64,000 bases of DNA, from the NCBI GenBank assembly GCA_003533505.1, contig DQGD01000001.1, forward strand, positions 124,232 to 188,231, given 5' to 3'. The position numbers were made by a program, and so were the translations under genes. Positions 1 to 8,500 of this stretch are shown in pieces (position 1 is the stretch's first letter; every line of letters starts with the position of its first letter). The notes beneath the pieces are model-generated. The model was given only the letters and a program-made list of their open reading frames with translations. It searched no databases and had not been told where the DNA came from. Origin of the DNA: Clostridiales bacterium. Lineage in GTDB: Bacteria > Bacillota > Clostridia > Christensenellales > Pumilibacteraceae.

Positions 1-1995
1 TCGACGAACGCGCCGAAGTCGATGACGTTTCTCACCGTGCCGGTAAGCTCCATGCCCTCTTTCAAATCCTTCATGTCCATAAGGTCGGCGCGAAGAACGG
101 GAGCCGGGAGGTCGGCGCGAATGTCCCTGCCTGGCTTCAGAATTTCCTCCACAATGTCGTGAAGCGTGAGCGCGCCCACGCCGATTTCCTCCGCGACCTT
201 TTCCTCGCCGTCGGCTTTTACCTTGGCTTTGAGGTCGCCGAGTCCGCCGCTCTTGACGTCGTCGTCGGTGTAGCCGTATTTTTTAAGCAGCTTTTCCGCC
301 GCCTCGTAGCTCTCGGGGTGAACGCCCGTGTTGTCGAGCACGCTGTCGCCGCCTTGGATTCGCAAAAAGCCTGCGCACTGCTGGAACGCCTTGGGTCCGA
401 GCTTGCCGACTTCCAGCAGCTGGCGGCGATCGGTGAACGGCGTTTTCGCGCGGTAGGCGACTATGTTTTTCGCAATCGAAGTGTTAAGCCCCGAAACGTA
501 GGCGAGCAGGCTGTAGGAAGCGGTGTTGAGGTCGACGCCCACGCTGTTCACGCAGTCCTCGACTACGCCCTCAAGCACTTCGGTGAGCCGTTTTTGCGGC
601 ATGTCGTGCTGATACTGCCCTACGCCTATTGACTTGACGTCGATTTTGATGAGCTCCGCCAGGGGGTCCATGAGGCGGCGAGCAATCGACACCGCGCTTC
701 TCACCGTCACGTCCTCGTTCGGGAACTCTTCGGTGCCCAGCTTGCTTGCCGAATAGACCGACGCGCCGGCTTCGTTCACCACCATGTACTGCACTTTTCT
801 CGGGCAGTCCTTGATAAGGTCGGCAACGAAAATCTCCGACTCCTTGGAAGCCGTGCCGTTGCCTATCGAAATGACGTCGGCGTTGTATTTCTTTATCAGT
901 CCCAGCATCACGCGCTTTGCCTCTTCGGTCTTGTTCTGCGGCGGCGTGGGGAAAATGACCGTGTGGTCGAGCATGTTTCCGCTCTGGTCGATGACGGCAA
1001 TCTTGCAACCCGTGCGGTACGCCGGGTCGAGTCCGATGATTACCTTGCCCTTGAGCGGCGGCTGCATGAGAAGCGGTTTGAGGTTGACCTCGAACATCTT
1101 TATCGCCTGCTCGTTGGCTTTGTCGGTGAGCTCGTTTCGCACTTCGCGCTCGATTGACGGGAAAATCAGGCGGTCGTAGCTGTCCTCTATCGCCTCGCTC
1201 ATTTCCTTGTCGAACGCGCTCGGCTTCATGAATTTAGCCTTGATTTTCTCCACCGCTCTGTCGTTGTCGCAAGCAACGGTAACTTTCAGGCACTCGTCCT
1301 TTTCGCCGCGGTTGAGCGCGAGTATGCGGTGCGACGGCAGCGTCTTGATTTTCTCGGAGAACTCCTTGTACATTTCGTACACGTTTAATTTCTCCTTATC
1401 CTCCTGCTTGTCGTTGAACGCGGAAGAAACCGTGCCCTCCTCCATGATAAACTCGCGCAGAGCCTTGCGGATTTCCGCGTCGTCGGAAACGCGCTCGGCG
1501 ATTATGTCTTTCGCGCCGTTAATCGCGTCCTCGGCGGAAGCGACGCCCTTTTCCTCGTCGATATATTCCGAGGCAAGCGCGGTAAGGTCGCACTCTTTCA
1601 TCTCCTGCGCGAAAATAATATCAGCAAGCGGCTCGAGTCCGCGCTCGACAGCCACCGACGCGCGCGTCTTTTTCTTCTGCTTATACGGGCGGTAAACGTC
1701 CTCCACCTCGGTGAGCGTGACCGCCTTGTCGAGAGCGGCGGCGAGCTCGTCCGTCCACTTGCCCTGCCCCTCGATGGCGGCGCGCACCTCGTCCTTACGC
1801 GCGGTAAGGTTTTTGAGATAGGTAAGTCTGTCCGAAAAATCGCGCAGCAGCTCGTCGGACTGACCGCCGTGCATTTCCTTGCGGTAACGCGCGATAAACG
1901 GTATGGTGTTGCCCTCCTCTATGAGGTCGACGATGTTCGCGGCGTAGGCAGGCTTGAGGTTAAATTCTTCGCTGAGTTTTGCTTTGATGTCCATT
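1..1995 (-). CDS. tex: Tex family RNA-binding transcription accessory protein (3' end cut by window)
   Basis: The minus-strand frame is open from an ATG at 1995 to the window edge, so the C-terminus is missing. It begins MDIKAKLSEEFNLKP and carries the Tex order: N-terminal helical region with TIPFIARYRKE near residue 30, a YqgF/RNase H-like domain starting at GLDPAYRTGCK, helix-hairpin-helix segments (SLLAYVSGLN), and the beginning of the S1 RNA-binding domain (GMELTGTVRNVIDFGAF) at the edge. Tex proteins bind nucleic acid and influence transcription. A ribosome binding site (AAGGAAAAG) precedes the ATG, and a promoter lies at 2056-2084. Family identity is very secure; the exact role in this organism is unknown. 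Confidence 0.95.
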
Positions 1996-2055
1996 AGCTT
2001 TTCCTTTCGGGTTATTTGCGCGGCGTTGGGTTTAATTAAAATCCGCGACTGCTCT

Positions 2056-2084
2056 ATTGTACTCCATTTTGTAAATAAAAGCAA
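2056..2084 (-). promoter_or_regulatory. Sigma-A type promoter of tex
   Basis: On the minus strand TTGCTT (2079-2084) and TACAAT (2056-2061) are separated by 17 bp, about 60 bp upstream of the tex start. Seen directly; activity is inferred. Confidence 0.6.
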
Positions 2085-2150
2085 ACGTTTTTTTGCAATC
2101 GGGCATAATCCCGAGGCTATGGTAATAGATTGTTATACGGAGGTGCGCCG

Positions 2151-2417
2151 ATGGAAAACGCAAAACCCGAAGTTAGTCATTCTCTTACGCTCGAAAACCG
2201 CTCGAAGTGTGCCATGACGGGCATTCGCGAGGTGCTGTCCTATTCGCCGCGCGAAGTCGCGCTCTCGTCCTCGAACGGGCGGCTGACGATTACGGGCGAG
2301 GGGCTTAAAATCGTCAGATTCAACGAGCTCGACGGCTCGCTCTCGCTGTCGGGCAAGGTGAACGCCGTCCGCTACGACGAGCAAAAGCCGCCTATTCTCA
2401 AGCGCATCTTCAAATGA
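2151..2417 (+). CDS. yabP: YabP/YqfC family sporulation protein
   Basis: 88 residues. The pattern SLTLENRSKCAMTGIREVLS followed by a beta-rich stretch and LTITGEGLKIVRFNELDG matches YabP, a small protein needed for spore coat/cortex assembly in Bacillus. The ATG at 2151 is preceded by GGAGGTG at 2139-2145, which decides this start over a GTG-type extension upstream. The stop overlaps the next gene's ATG (ATGA), so the pair is translationally coupled, as is yabP-yabQ in other endospore formers. This implies an endospore-forming lineage. No clear sigma-E or sigma-G promoter could be fixed upstream. Confidence 0.85.
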   Translation: MENAKPEVSHSLTLENRSKCAMTGIREVLSYSPREVALSSSNGRLTITGEGLKIVRFNELDGSLSLSGKVNAVRYDEQKPPILKRIFK

Positions 2418-2731
2418 GCGAAATAGGCGTATTCTGCCTGTGCATAGCCTCGGGGATTGTCGCGCGGCTGGCGTTCTTGCCGGCGAGCGCGGTGGCAAAA
2501 CGCGGCGGAGCTTTGGCGATTTTTCTCGCCGACTTCGCCTGCGCGGTAATCGGCGGCATACCGTTCTCGCTGGTGCTCGGGTACTTTAACTACGGCATTG
2601 CGGCGGCTTACACCGTGCTCGGCTTCGACGTGGGGCTTCTGCTGCCCTCGCTAGTAAAGCTAATCCCCTCGCGCCTGAGGAAAAAAAGAAAACCCGAAAA
2701 AACCGAAAAAGTCGCGGAAAAACGTTTGTAA
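2414..2731 (+). CDS. yabQ: YabQ-like spore cortex membrane protein
   Basis: 105 residues with three hydrophobic helices (about residues 5-22, 30-55 and 62-82) and a strongly basic C-terminal tail (RLRKKRKPEKTEK). It overlaps yabP by 4 bp. Position directly after yabP, size and membrane topology fit YabQ, the integral membrane protein needed for cortex formation in Bacillus. YabQ sequences diverge strongly, so the assignment leans on gene order. The next gene in Bacillus (divIC) is not here; an unrelated isomerase follows. Confidence 0.7.
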   Translation: MSEIGVFCLCIASGIVARLAFLPASAVAKRGGALAIFLADFACAVIGGIPFSLVLGYFNYGIAAAYTVLGFDVGLLLPSLVKLIPSRLRKKRKPEKTEKVAEKRL

Positions 2732-2801
2732 ATTCCGCGGCTTTTAATGTACAATAGCTGTGTGGCACCCGAGAGCTTACCTGCCGCAAAAGGAGCATAA
2801 G

Positions 2802-3716
2802 ATGAAGACAGGCGTAATTTCCGAGGATTTTCAGCGCGCGTTCGGCGACGAAGGACGCTTCGGCAATAAAAAGATTTTCGACGACATCAAAGCAATCGGC
2901 TTTGACGGCGTGGACTACACGATAGGCTATACCGGGCATTGCCAAGACCCGATTTTCTCCGAGGCACGCGGAGTCTGGGTAAAGAAATTCGGCGACGTTG
3001 CGGCTGCGCTTCGCTCGAGCGGACTTACGGCGTTTCAGACCCACGCGACGTTCCCCACCGACCGCTTCGCCCCGGGCGAGTTCGACGAAAAGTGTCTCGA
3101 CCTGTTCAGAAAGGAAATCGAGGTCACGGCTATGCTTGGCGCGCCCTATATCGTCATTCACCCCATCAATATCGCCGTAAACCGCCGCCGCAAGGACGAG
3201 GATTTTGCCGCGAACATGCGAGCTTTTGAAATGCTTGACCTCGTGCTGTCCGAATTCGGCGTAAAGCTCGGCGTGGAAAACATGTTCGTGTGGGACAGCG
3301 TGCGCCACCGCAACTGCCCGACGGGCTGCTCCGCTCCCGAGGATATGATAGCCTATATCGACGGCGCGCACTCGCCCAATTTCGTGGGCTGTCTGGACAC
3401 CGGGCACATGTTCATTAACGCAATCGAGCCTGCGGAAGCGGTGAGAACGCTGGGCTCGCGGCTGAAGCTGCTGCACGTCCACGACAACGACGGCAGCCAC
3501 GATTTGCACGCCGCTCCCGGCACGGGCAAAATCGATTGGGCAGACTTTGCGAGGGCGCTCGGAGAAGTAGGCTACGACGGCGCGATGTGCCTTGAAACCT
3601 CCTTTAAGCCCGCGGGCAATATCGCGCCGGAACTTATGTGGGATTACGCGCGTTTCGCCCATGCTGTCGCGCGGAAAATCGCCGACATCGCCGAAGCCAC
3701 GCCGAAAAAAGCCTGA
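2802..3716 (+). CDS. Sugar phosphate isomerase/epimerase, TIM-barrel (AP endonuclease 2 family)
   Basis: 304 residues starting MKTGVISEDF; AAAGGAG at 2789-2795 lies just upstream and fixes the ATG rather than an upstream in-frame start. This is a xylose-isomerase-like TIM barrel: candidate metal ligands are H81, H120, E159 (GVENMFVWD), D199/H202 (CLDTGHM), H225/H227 (HVHDNDG) and E265 (CLETSF). Such enzymes isomerise or epimerise free or phosphorylated sugars such as inositol derivatives or ketohexoses; the substrate cannot be read from the sequence. No signal peptide, so cytoplasmic. It stands alone between yabQ and a strong terminator. Confidence 0.85.
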   Translation: MKTGVISEDFQRAFGDEGRFGNKKIFDDIKAIGFDGVDYTIGYTGHCQDPIFSEARGVWVKKFGDVAAALRSSGLTAFQTHATFPTDRFAPGEFDEKCLDLFRKEIEVTAMLGAPYIVIHPINIAVNRRRKDEDFAANMRAFEMLDLVLSEFGVKLGVENMFVWDSVRHRNCPTGCSAPEDMIAYIDGAHSPNFVGCLDTGHMFINAIEPAEAVRTLGSRLKLLHVHDNDGSHDLHAAPGTGKIDWADFARALGEVGYDGAMCLETSFKPAGNIAPELMWDYARFAHAVARKIADIAEATPKKA

Positions 3717-3755
3717 CTCTTTCTTAACCGTCATAATAACTTCAAAAATAAACAT

Positions 3756-3800
3756 GCCGACGGACGCTTCCGCATACAGGAAACGCCCGTCGGCTGTTTT
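3756..3800. terminator. Bidirectional rho-independent terminator
   Basis: An 8-bp GC-rich stem (GCCGACGG / CCGTCGGC) with a long loop, followed by TGTTTTA on the plus strand and by an AT-rich tract on the minus strand. It sits between the convergent isomerase and rubredoxin genes. Confidence 0.75.
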
Positions 3801-3850
3801 ATATGACTCTCTGTCAATCTTAAATGGGTTTCGGATTTAACGCCGAAGTT

Positions 3851-4003
3851 CTACTCTTCCTCGAAAAATTCCTTTTCGAGTCCGCATACCGGGCATAAGA
3901 AATCATCGGGAACGTCCTCCCATTTCGTGCCGGGTGCAATGCCGTTATCGGGATCGCCGAGCGCTTCGTCGTAAATATATCCGCACGGGCATACGTATTT
4001 CAT
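3851..4003 (-). CDS. Rubredoxin with a CPC first iron knuckle
   Basis: 50 residues starting [13 protein letters not shown], with the rubredoxin signature [19 protein letters not shown] and the second knuckle CPVCG. Rubredoxins bind one Fe by four cysteines and pass electrons to rubrerythrin or superoxide reductase. Here the first knuckle reads C5-P-C7-G, one residue shorter than the usual C-x-x-C-G. It is the last gene of the perR-rubrerythrin-BFD group, 17 bp after the BFD gene, which supports a role in peroxide defence. The gene is too short for most ORF cut-offs. Confidence 0.92.
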   Translation of the reverse strand: MKYVCPCGYIYDEALGDPDNGIAPGTKWEDVPDDFLCPVCGLEKEFFEEE

Positions 4004-4020
4004 AGTTATTTTCTCCTTCG

Positions 4021-4218
4021 CTATTTATTCATCATTATTCGCGAAATCGCGTCGATTATTTTGTCGTGACAGCCGCCGCATCCGGTCGTGCAATGCGTTA
4101 TTTTTTGTACGTCCTCAAACGCTTTTTCCACATCGTCGAACGTTTTTTTGCCGTAAAGCGCGCTCTCTACGTCGGCATACGTCACTTGCTTACAATTGCA
4201 GATAACGTAGTTTTCCAT
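4021..4218 (-). CDS. BFD-like [2Fe-2S] protein
   Basis: 65 residues, starting [17 protein letters not shown]. It has the BFD arrangement C7-x-C9 near the N-terminus and C-x(3)-C-G-x-C ([10 protein letters not shown]) near residue 43-50, which bind a [2Fe-2S] cluster. BFD domains serve in bacterioferritin-associated ferredoxin and as modules in NifU and nitrite reductases. It lies 5 bp downstream of the rubrerythrin gene and 17 bp upstream of rubredoxin, so it is very probably co-transcribed and may act as an electron carrier for the peroxide-reducing system. Confidence 0.85.
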   Translation of the reverse strand: MENYVICNCKQVTYADVESALYGKKTFDDVEKAFEDVQKITHCTTGCGGCHDKIIDAISRIMMNK

Positions 4219-4223
4219 AAGTA

Positions 4224-4751
4224 TTACTTGAAATATCTGTCGAGTAAGCCCTTGAAGCCTGCGCCGTGGCGCGCTTCGTCCTTCGCCATTTCGTGAACGG
4301 TGTCGTGGATAGCGTCGTAACCGAGCTGCTTTGCGCGTACCGCGAGGTCAAGCTTGCCCTTGCATGCGCCGCCCTCCGCCATATAGCGAAGCTCGAGATT
4401 CTTTTTCGTGGAGTCGGTGACGACTTCGCCCAGAAGCTCGGCAAATTTAGCCGCGTGTTCCGCTTCCTCGAACGCGTAGCGCTTGTACGCCTCGGCAATC
4501 TCGGGATAGCCCTCGCGTTCGGCGACTCTCGCCATGGCAAGGTACATGCCAACCTCGGTGCACTCGCCCGTGAAGTTTTCCCTCAGTCCCTGCATGACCT
4601 CGGCGTCCTCCACTTTGCCGTCGCCGACGTGGTGCTCGCAAGCCCAGCTCGTCTTGCTCTCGTCGATTGCCTCGAATTTCTTGGCTCCGCACTGCGGACA
4701 TACCGTTACGTCGTCCTCTACAACGCATCCGCATACCAAACATCTTTTCAT
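4224..4751 (-). CDS. Reverse-type rubrerythrin (NADH peroxidase component)
   Basis: 175 residues. An N-terminal rubredoxin-like metal ribbon (C4, C7, C18, C21) is followed by a ferritin-like di-iron four-helix domain with [14 protein letters not shown] and EEAEHAAKF in the first helices and KDEARHG near residue 160. The ribbon-first order is that of reverse rubrerythrins, which reduce hydrogen peroxide in anaerobes. It lies 66 bp downstream of perR on the same strand and heads a rubrerythrin-BFD-rubredoxin run, i.e. a complete small peroxide-reduction electron chain. Confidence 0.92.
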   Translation of the reverse strand: MKRCLVCGCVVEDDVTVCPQCGAKKFEAIDESKTSWACEHHVGDGKVEDAEVMQGLRENFTGECTEVGMYLAMARVAEREGYPEIAEAYKRYAFEEAEHAAKFAELLGEVVTDSTKKNLELRYMAEGGACKGKLDLAVRAKQLGYDAIHDTVHEMAKDEARHGAGFKGLLDRYFK

Positions 4752-4817
4752 AACCTAATCCTCCGTAATTGGTTTAATTTTATCTACGAAACGCCGTTTC
4801 CTCGGCGCAATTCGTCG

Positions 4818-5231
4818 TTATTTCAGGCGCGATTCCTTCGCGCAGTCGGGGCACAGCCCGTAAAGTATCGATTTTTCTTCCTCTACCTCGTACCCCAGCT
4901 CCTCCACCGTTTTCGTGAGCGGCGAGCCGATAAACAAGTCGCTTATTCGTCCGCAGTGCCGGCACACGAAATGCGCGTGATCCGACACGTCCGCGTCGTA
5001 ATGAATACTGCCCAGCGAGGTTTCCAAGGTCACTACCCTGCCTTCGTCTACCAGCGCGCGCAGGTTCCTGTAAACCGTCGCCACGCCTATGCCCGGGAGC
5101 TTGTCCTTGATCATCGCGAGTATCGCGTCCACGTCCGGGTGTGCCGCAGTCCCTTTCAGCGTTTCGTAAATCACTTCGCGCTGCAAGGAGCCTCGCCGCT
5201 TGCCGTTCACTTGTTCGTTGTTTGTGCTCAT
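4818..5231 (-). CDS. perR: Fur family peroxide regulator, PerR-like
   Basis: 137 residues: N-terminal winged helix (PGIGVATVYRNLRALVDEG) and C-terminal dimerisation domain. C90/C93 and C127/C130 form the structural zinc site. Candidate regulatory-metal ligands are H31, D79, H85, H87 and D98, matching the PerR pattern with an aspartate at the position of PerR D85. PerR represses peroxide genes with Fe2+ or Mn2+ and is inactivated by H2O2. Its own promoter carries a Fur-type operator, and the genes directly downstream are peroxide defence genes, so autoregulation of the whole group is likely. Assignment to PerR rather than Fur is good but not certain. Confidence 0.88.
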   Translation of the reverse strand: MSTNNEQVNGKRRGSLQREVIYETLKGTAAHPDVDAILAMIKDKLPGIGVATVYRNLRALVDEGRVVTLETSLGSIHYDADVSDHAHFVCRHCGRISDLFIGSPLTKTVEELGYEVEEEKSILYGLCPDCAKESRLK

Positions 5232-5279
5232 TTTTTTGCGATCGATACCGTGTAAGAGTTTCGATAATGCATCGTTAAG

Positions 5280-5300
5280 TGATAACGATTATCATTATCA
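5280..5300. promoter_or_regulatory. Fur/PerR operator
   Basis: The 21-bp near-palindrome TGATAACGATTATCATTATC(A) closely matches the Fur-box form GATAATGATAATCATTATC. It lies just downstream of the perR -10 box, so bound repressor would block initiation. Confidence 0.85.
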
Positions 5301-5305
5301 CCTAT

Positions 5306-5334
5306 ATAATACACTTCTTTTCGGTCTTTGTCAA
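5306..5334 (-). promoter_or_regulatory. Sigma-A promoter of perR group
   Basis: TTGACA (5329-5334), 17-bp spacer, TATTAT (5306-5311) on the minus strand, immediately followed by the operator at 5280-5300. Confidence 0.85.
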
Positions 5335-5452
5335 GGGTTTTTTATAAAATTAAAAAAATTTTTTTGTAAGACGCGGACGGGACACGGATTAGCCGCGGCA
5401 ATAGAGTTCTCCGACGGCGCGAATTACCGTCAACGGCGAACACTAAATACTC

Positions 5453-5492
5453 GCGGCTTAAATACGCGAAAAGGTCGCGACGTTTAAGCCGC
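5453..5492. terminator. Hairpin downstream of the 1434-aa lipoprotein gene
   Basis: GCGGCTTAAA pairs with TTTAAGCCGC around a 20-nt loop that itself contains CGCGA/TCGCG. On the plus strand it is followed by AACCTTTTT; on the minus strand the T tract is weak. It is the only terminator candidate for the lipoprotein gene, and the 5345-5531 stretch holds nothing else. Confidence 0.45.
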
Positions 5493-5531
5493 AACCTTTT
5501 TCAGCCTGTTTTCTTTATGTTGTCTTGCTTT

Positions 5532-8500
5532 TTATTCGGCGACGTAGGTAACGGTAACCCTAGTCAGCTCGTTGTACCATAAATCATCCTTGGCAATCGC
5601 TTCCCACTGCTCCCGTGTTCCGATAAAGTTTATCTTAAGCTCGATAACGTCGCGTTCGGCGACGGCGAATGCGACTCTGCCGATGCCGTCTATCGTCCTG
5701 CCGGTGCTTAGCGTGATTCGGGTGGGTTCGATTGCCGCCGAGGGAATCGTAATCTGCGTGATGTCGGCTCTTCTGCTAAACGCAGCGACGTACACCCTGT
5801 ACTTGCTTCCGTTAAAGCTCTCGGGCAACGTGACTTTTCCGCCCTCGCCCTCATAGGTAATCAGGAGGTTGATTGCTTTGCTGCCGTCCGTCACCGTCAG
5901 GAACACAAAGCCGTCGGCGGTTCTGGTGATTGCGGAGCTCGTACCTATCGAGAGAGCATGGTCGGCTATATTGCCGTATGCCGCGCTGTAGGAAGCGACG
6001 TCGAGCGAGCTGTGATTGACGATGTCGTAAAGCCTTACGCAATTCAGGAACGCGTAGTTGCCGATATACATCACGGAACTTCCGAGCTCGACGGTGTACA
6101 TATAGCCGCACTCGCGGAACGCGGACGCGCCGATATACGTCACGGAATCGGGAATGCTAATCGAAGTGAGCTTGCAATTATGGAAAGCATAGTCTGCGAT
6201 TTGCTTCGTCGAGGAGCTTATCGTACACTTCTTAGCCGTCTTGTCGATTGCGCCGATAAGAATGATATACGGGTTTTCGGCGTTTCCGAGGTAGTAGCAG
6301 CCGTCTTTTTCGTTGTAGCCGTCGAACGCAAGCCCGAAAGTCAAATTGCGTATATTCGCGATAATACCGTTTACCGTGACGGTTTTGAGCGTAGCGGTTA
6401 AGAACGCTTGCTCTCCTACCGCCGCGACGGAGGCAGGAATGTTTATCGACGTGATTGCGGAGTCTTTGAATGCGTACCCACCGATTTCGAATAAGCCGTC
6501 GGGAAGGTTGACGGACGCCACGTCGCTATTCGCAAAGGCGTACTCGCCGATGTACAGAAGCGTAGAGGGCAGCGTTATCCTCTTTATGCCCCTTTTGTTC
6601 TGAAAAGCATTGGCGCGAATGTGCGTTACGCCCTCGGGAACGGTCAGATTCTCGTGCGTTTCGCCGTTTTTATCGACGTAAGTCACGAGATAAACGCGAG
6701 CGGCCTCTTTGTCGTCGCCCGGCACGGTCAATGTAACGCAACCGTTCTCATGATAGACGAGCGAACTCGTCGCGCTTGCGTCGTTCTTGATGACGAGCAC
6801 GTCGGCGAACATCGCATTGGTGTTGCTGACGGTCATTTTAGTCGAACGATTGATGACCTCGACGAGCTTCGGACAGTAGTCAAACGCGCCGTCGGCAAGG
6901 TTTTTCATGCCGGTGCCGAACGTAACCGTGAGGAGGTTAATGCAGCTGCCGAACGCGTTTCCTCCGATACTGGTAACAGTATCGGGAACAGTCAGCTCGG
7001 TAAGACTCGAGAAATTGAAAAACGCGTTGTTCTTTATGTTGTTCACGTCGTTGAGGTTGACGGTCTTAATCTTATAGTGCTCGCGGCACTTGTAGAACGC
7101 GTAGGACTCCACGCCGTAGAGACCATCGGGAAGCGTGACGTCATAGGTGGTCTCGGCGTACTGCGGCAGATATTTTATCACCCATCTGCGGTTCATGCTG
7201 TCAGTGCGGATAAAATAGCAGCCCTCTTTTTTGATTTTGCTCTCGGTATCTTCGCTGTAGTAAACGTCCATTTCGTCGGAGATACTGTATCTGCGCAATC
7301 CGCCGAACGTGTAGCCCACTTTTGTCTCGATTGCCGTTTCAAGCTCCGGGGAGAGAATGCGCAGTTCTCTGATTGTGTGACAGCCGGAAAAAATATCGCT
7401 TTTCGTAAACGTTTTGCTGTCTTTGTCATAGCTCGCGATTTCGCCGCCGATATCGGTATTGCCGTAACCGATAGTGACCTTGACGAGGTTGCGGAGATTT
7501 TTGAACGCGGCGGTGGTTATGTTACCTAATCTCGCCTGAACGTCCAGCGTGTATATCGCGTCCTCTTTCCCCTCGAAGCAGTCGTCGTCAACGCCGATAA
7601 CGGCATAGCCGTTATGCCACCGGGGGATAACGACGTCCTCGGAATCGCCGGCGTAGTTTGCGAGAATACAACCGACAATGTAGTCGTTTTCGTCGTGCAC
7701 ATATCTGTAGCCGTACACTTTCTCGGTCCACTTGGCGTAAAGCGTGATGTCTTTGGTGACAACCAACGGGAATTCGACTCTTTTCGTAAACTCCTCGTCG
7801 AAGTACCAGCCGTCGAACTCGTAAACGTCGTCGCTGACCATAATGCCGGGTTCGTGGTTTATTACGGCGCAATCCGTGTCGGATATATTACCGTGGTCTG
7901 TCACGAACGTGACTCTGTACGATTTCTCGAAGCGCGCGTACACATCGATATTTTCGGTAACGGTATCGATTTTGTCGAGGTCGAACACATGCTCCCATGT
8001 ATCCCTGTCGTAGTACCAGCCGACAAAGCTCTTGCCGTCTCTTCCGTCCGGGGCACGCAACATTCCCAGCATAAAGCCGTCGCGCGTGATTTCAAACTCG
8101 TATTTCTCGTCCTCGTCGACGTGGAACGTTATCGTGAACAGCATCGAGTTTTTGTACTCGGTAATATTGTTATTTGCGTCGTAGTGCCAGAAGTAACCCT
8201 CGCCCGTCGGCTCGCTCTCGGAGTACAGGTACACCAGCAGAACACGGTTCGCAAATTTAAGCTCGGGCTGCTCCGCTCCTTTGTAGTAAATCTTGTAAAT
8301 GGACGAGTAGCTTGCAAAGCTGTTTGCTTCGGTAATCGAGCTCGGAACAACCACCGCGCTCACGGCGCCGTTGTTGTACACGAAGCGCGGCGAGATTTCG
8401 TTTACGTCATAGCTCTCGTCGCCCACCGCAATCGCAGCCTTTATGTCCACTATATCGATATAACCTAAGACCGCGCTCGCTTCGGCGGTGTTCTTGCCGT

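Noticed and set aside
2586..3755. 389-codon minus-strand frame opposite yabQ and the isomerase
   Set aside because: No motif, no ribosome binding site, crosses two supported genes and a terminator.
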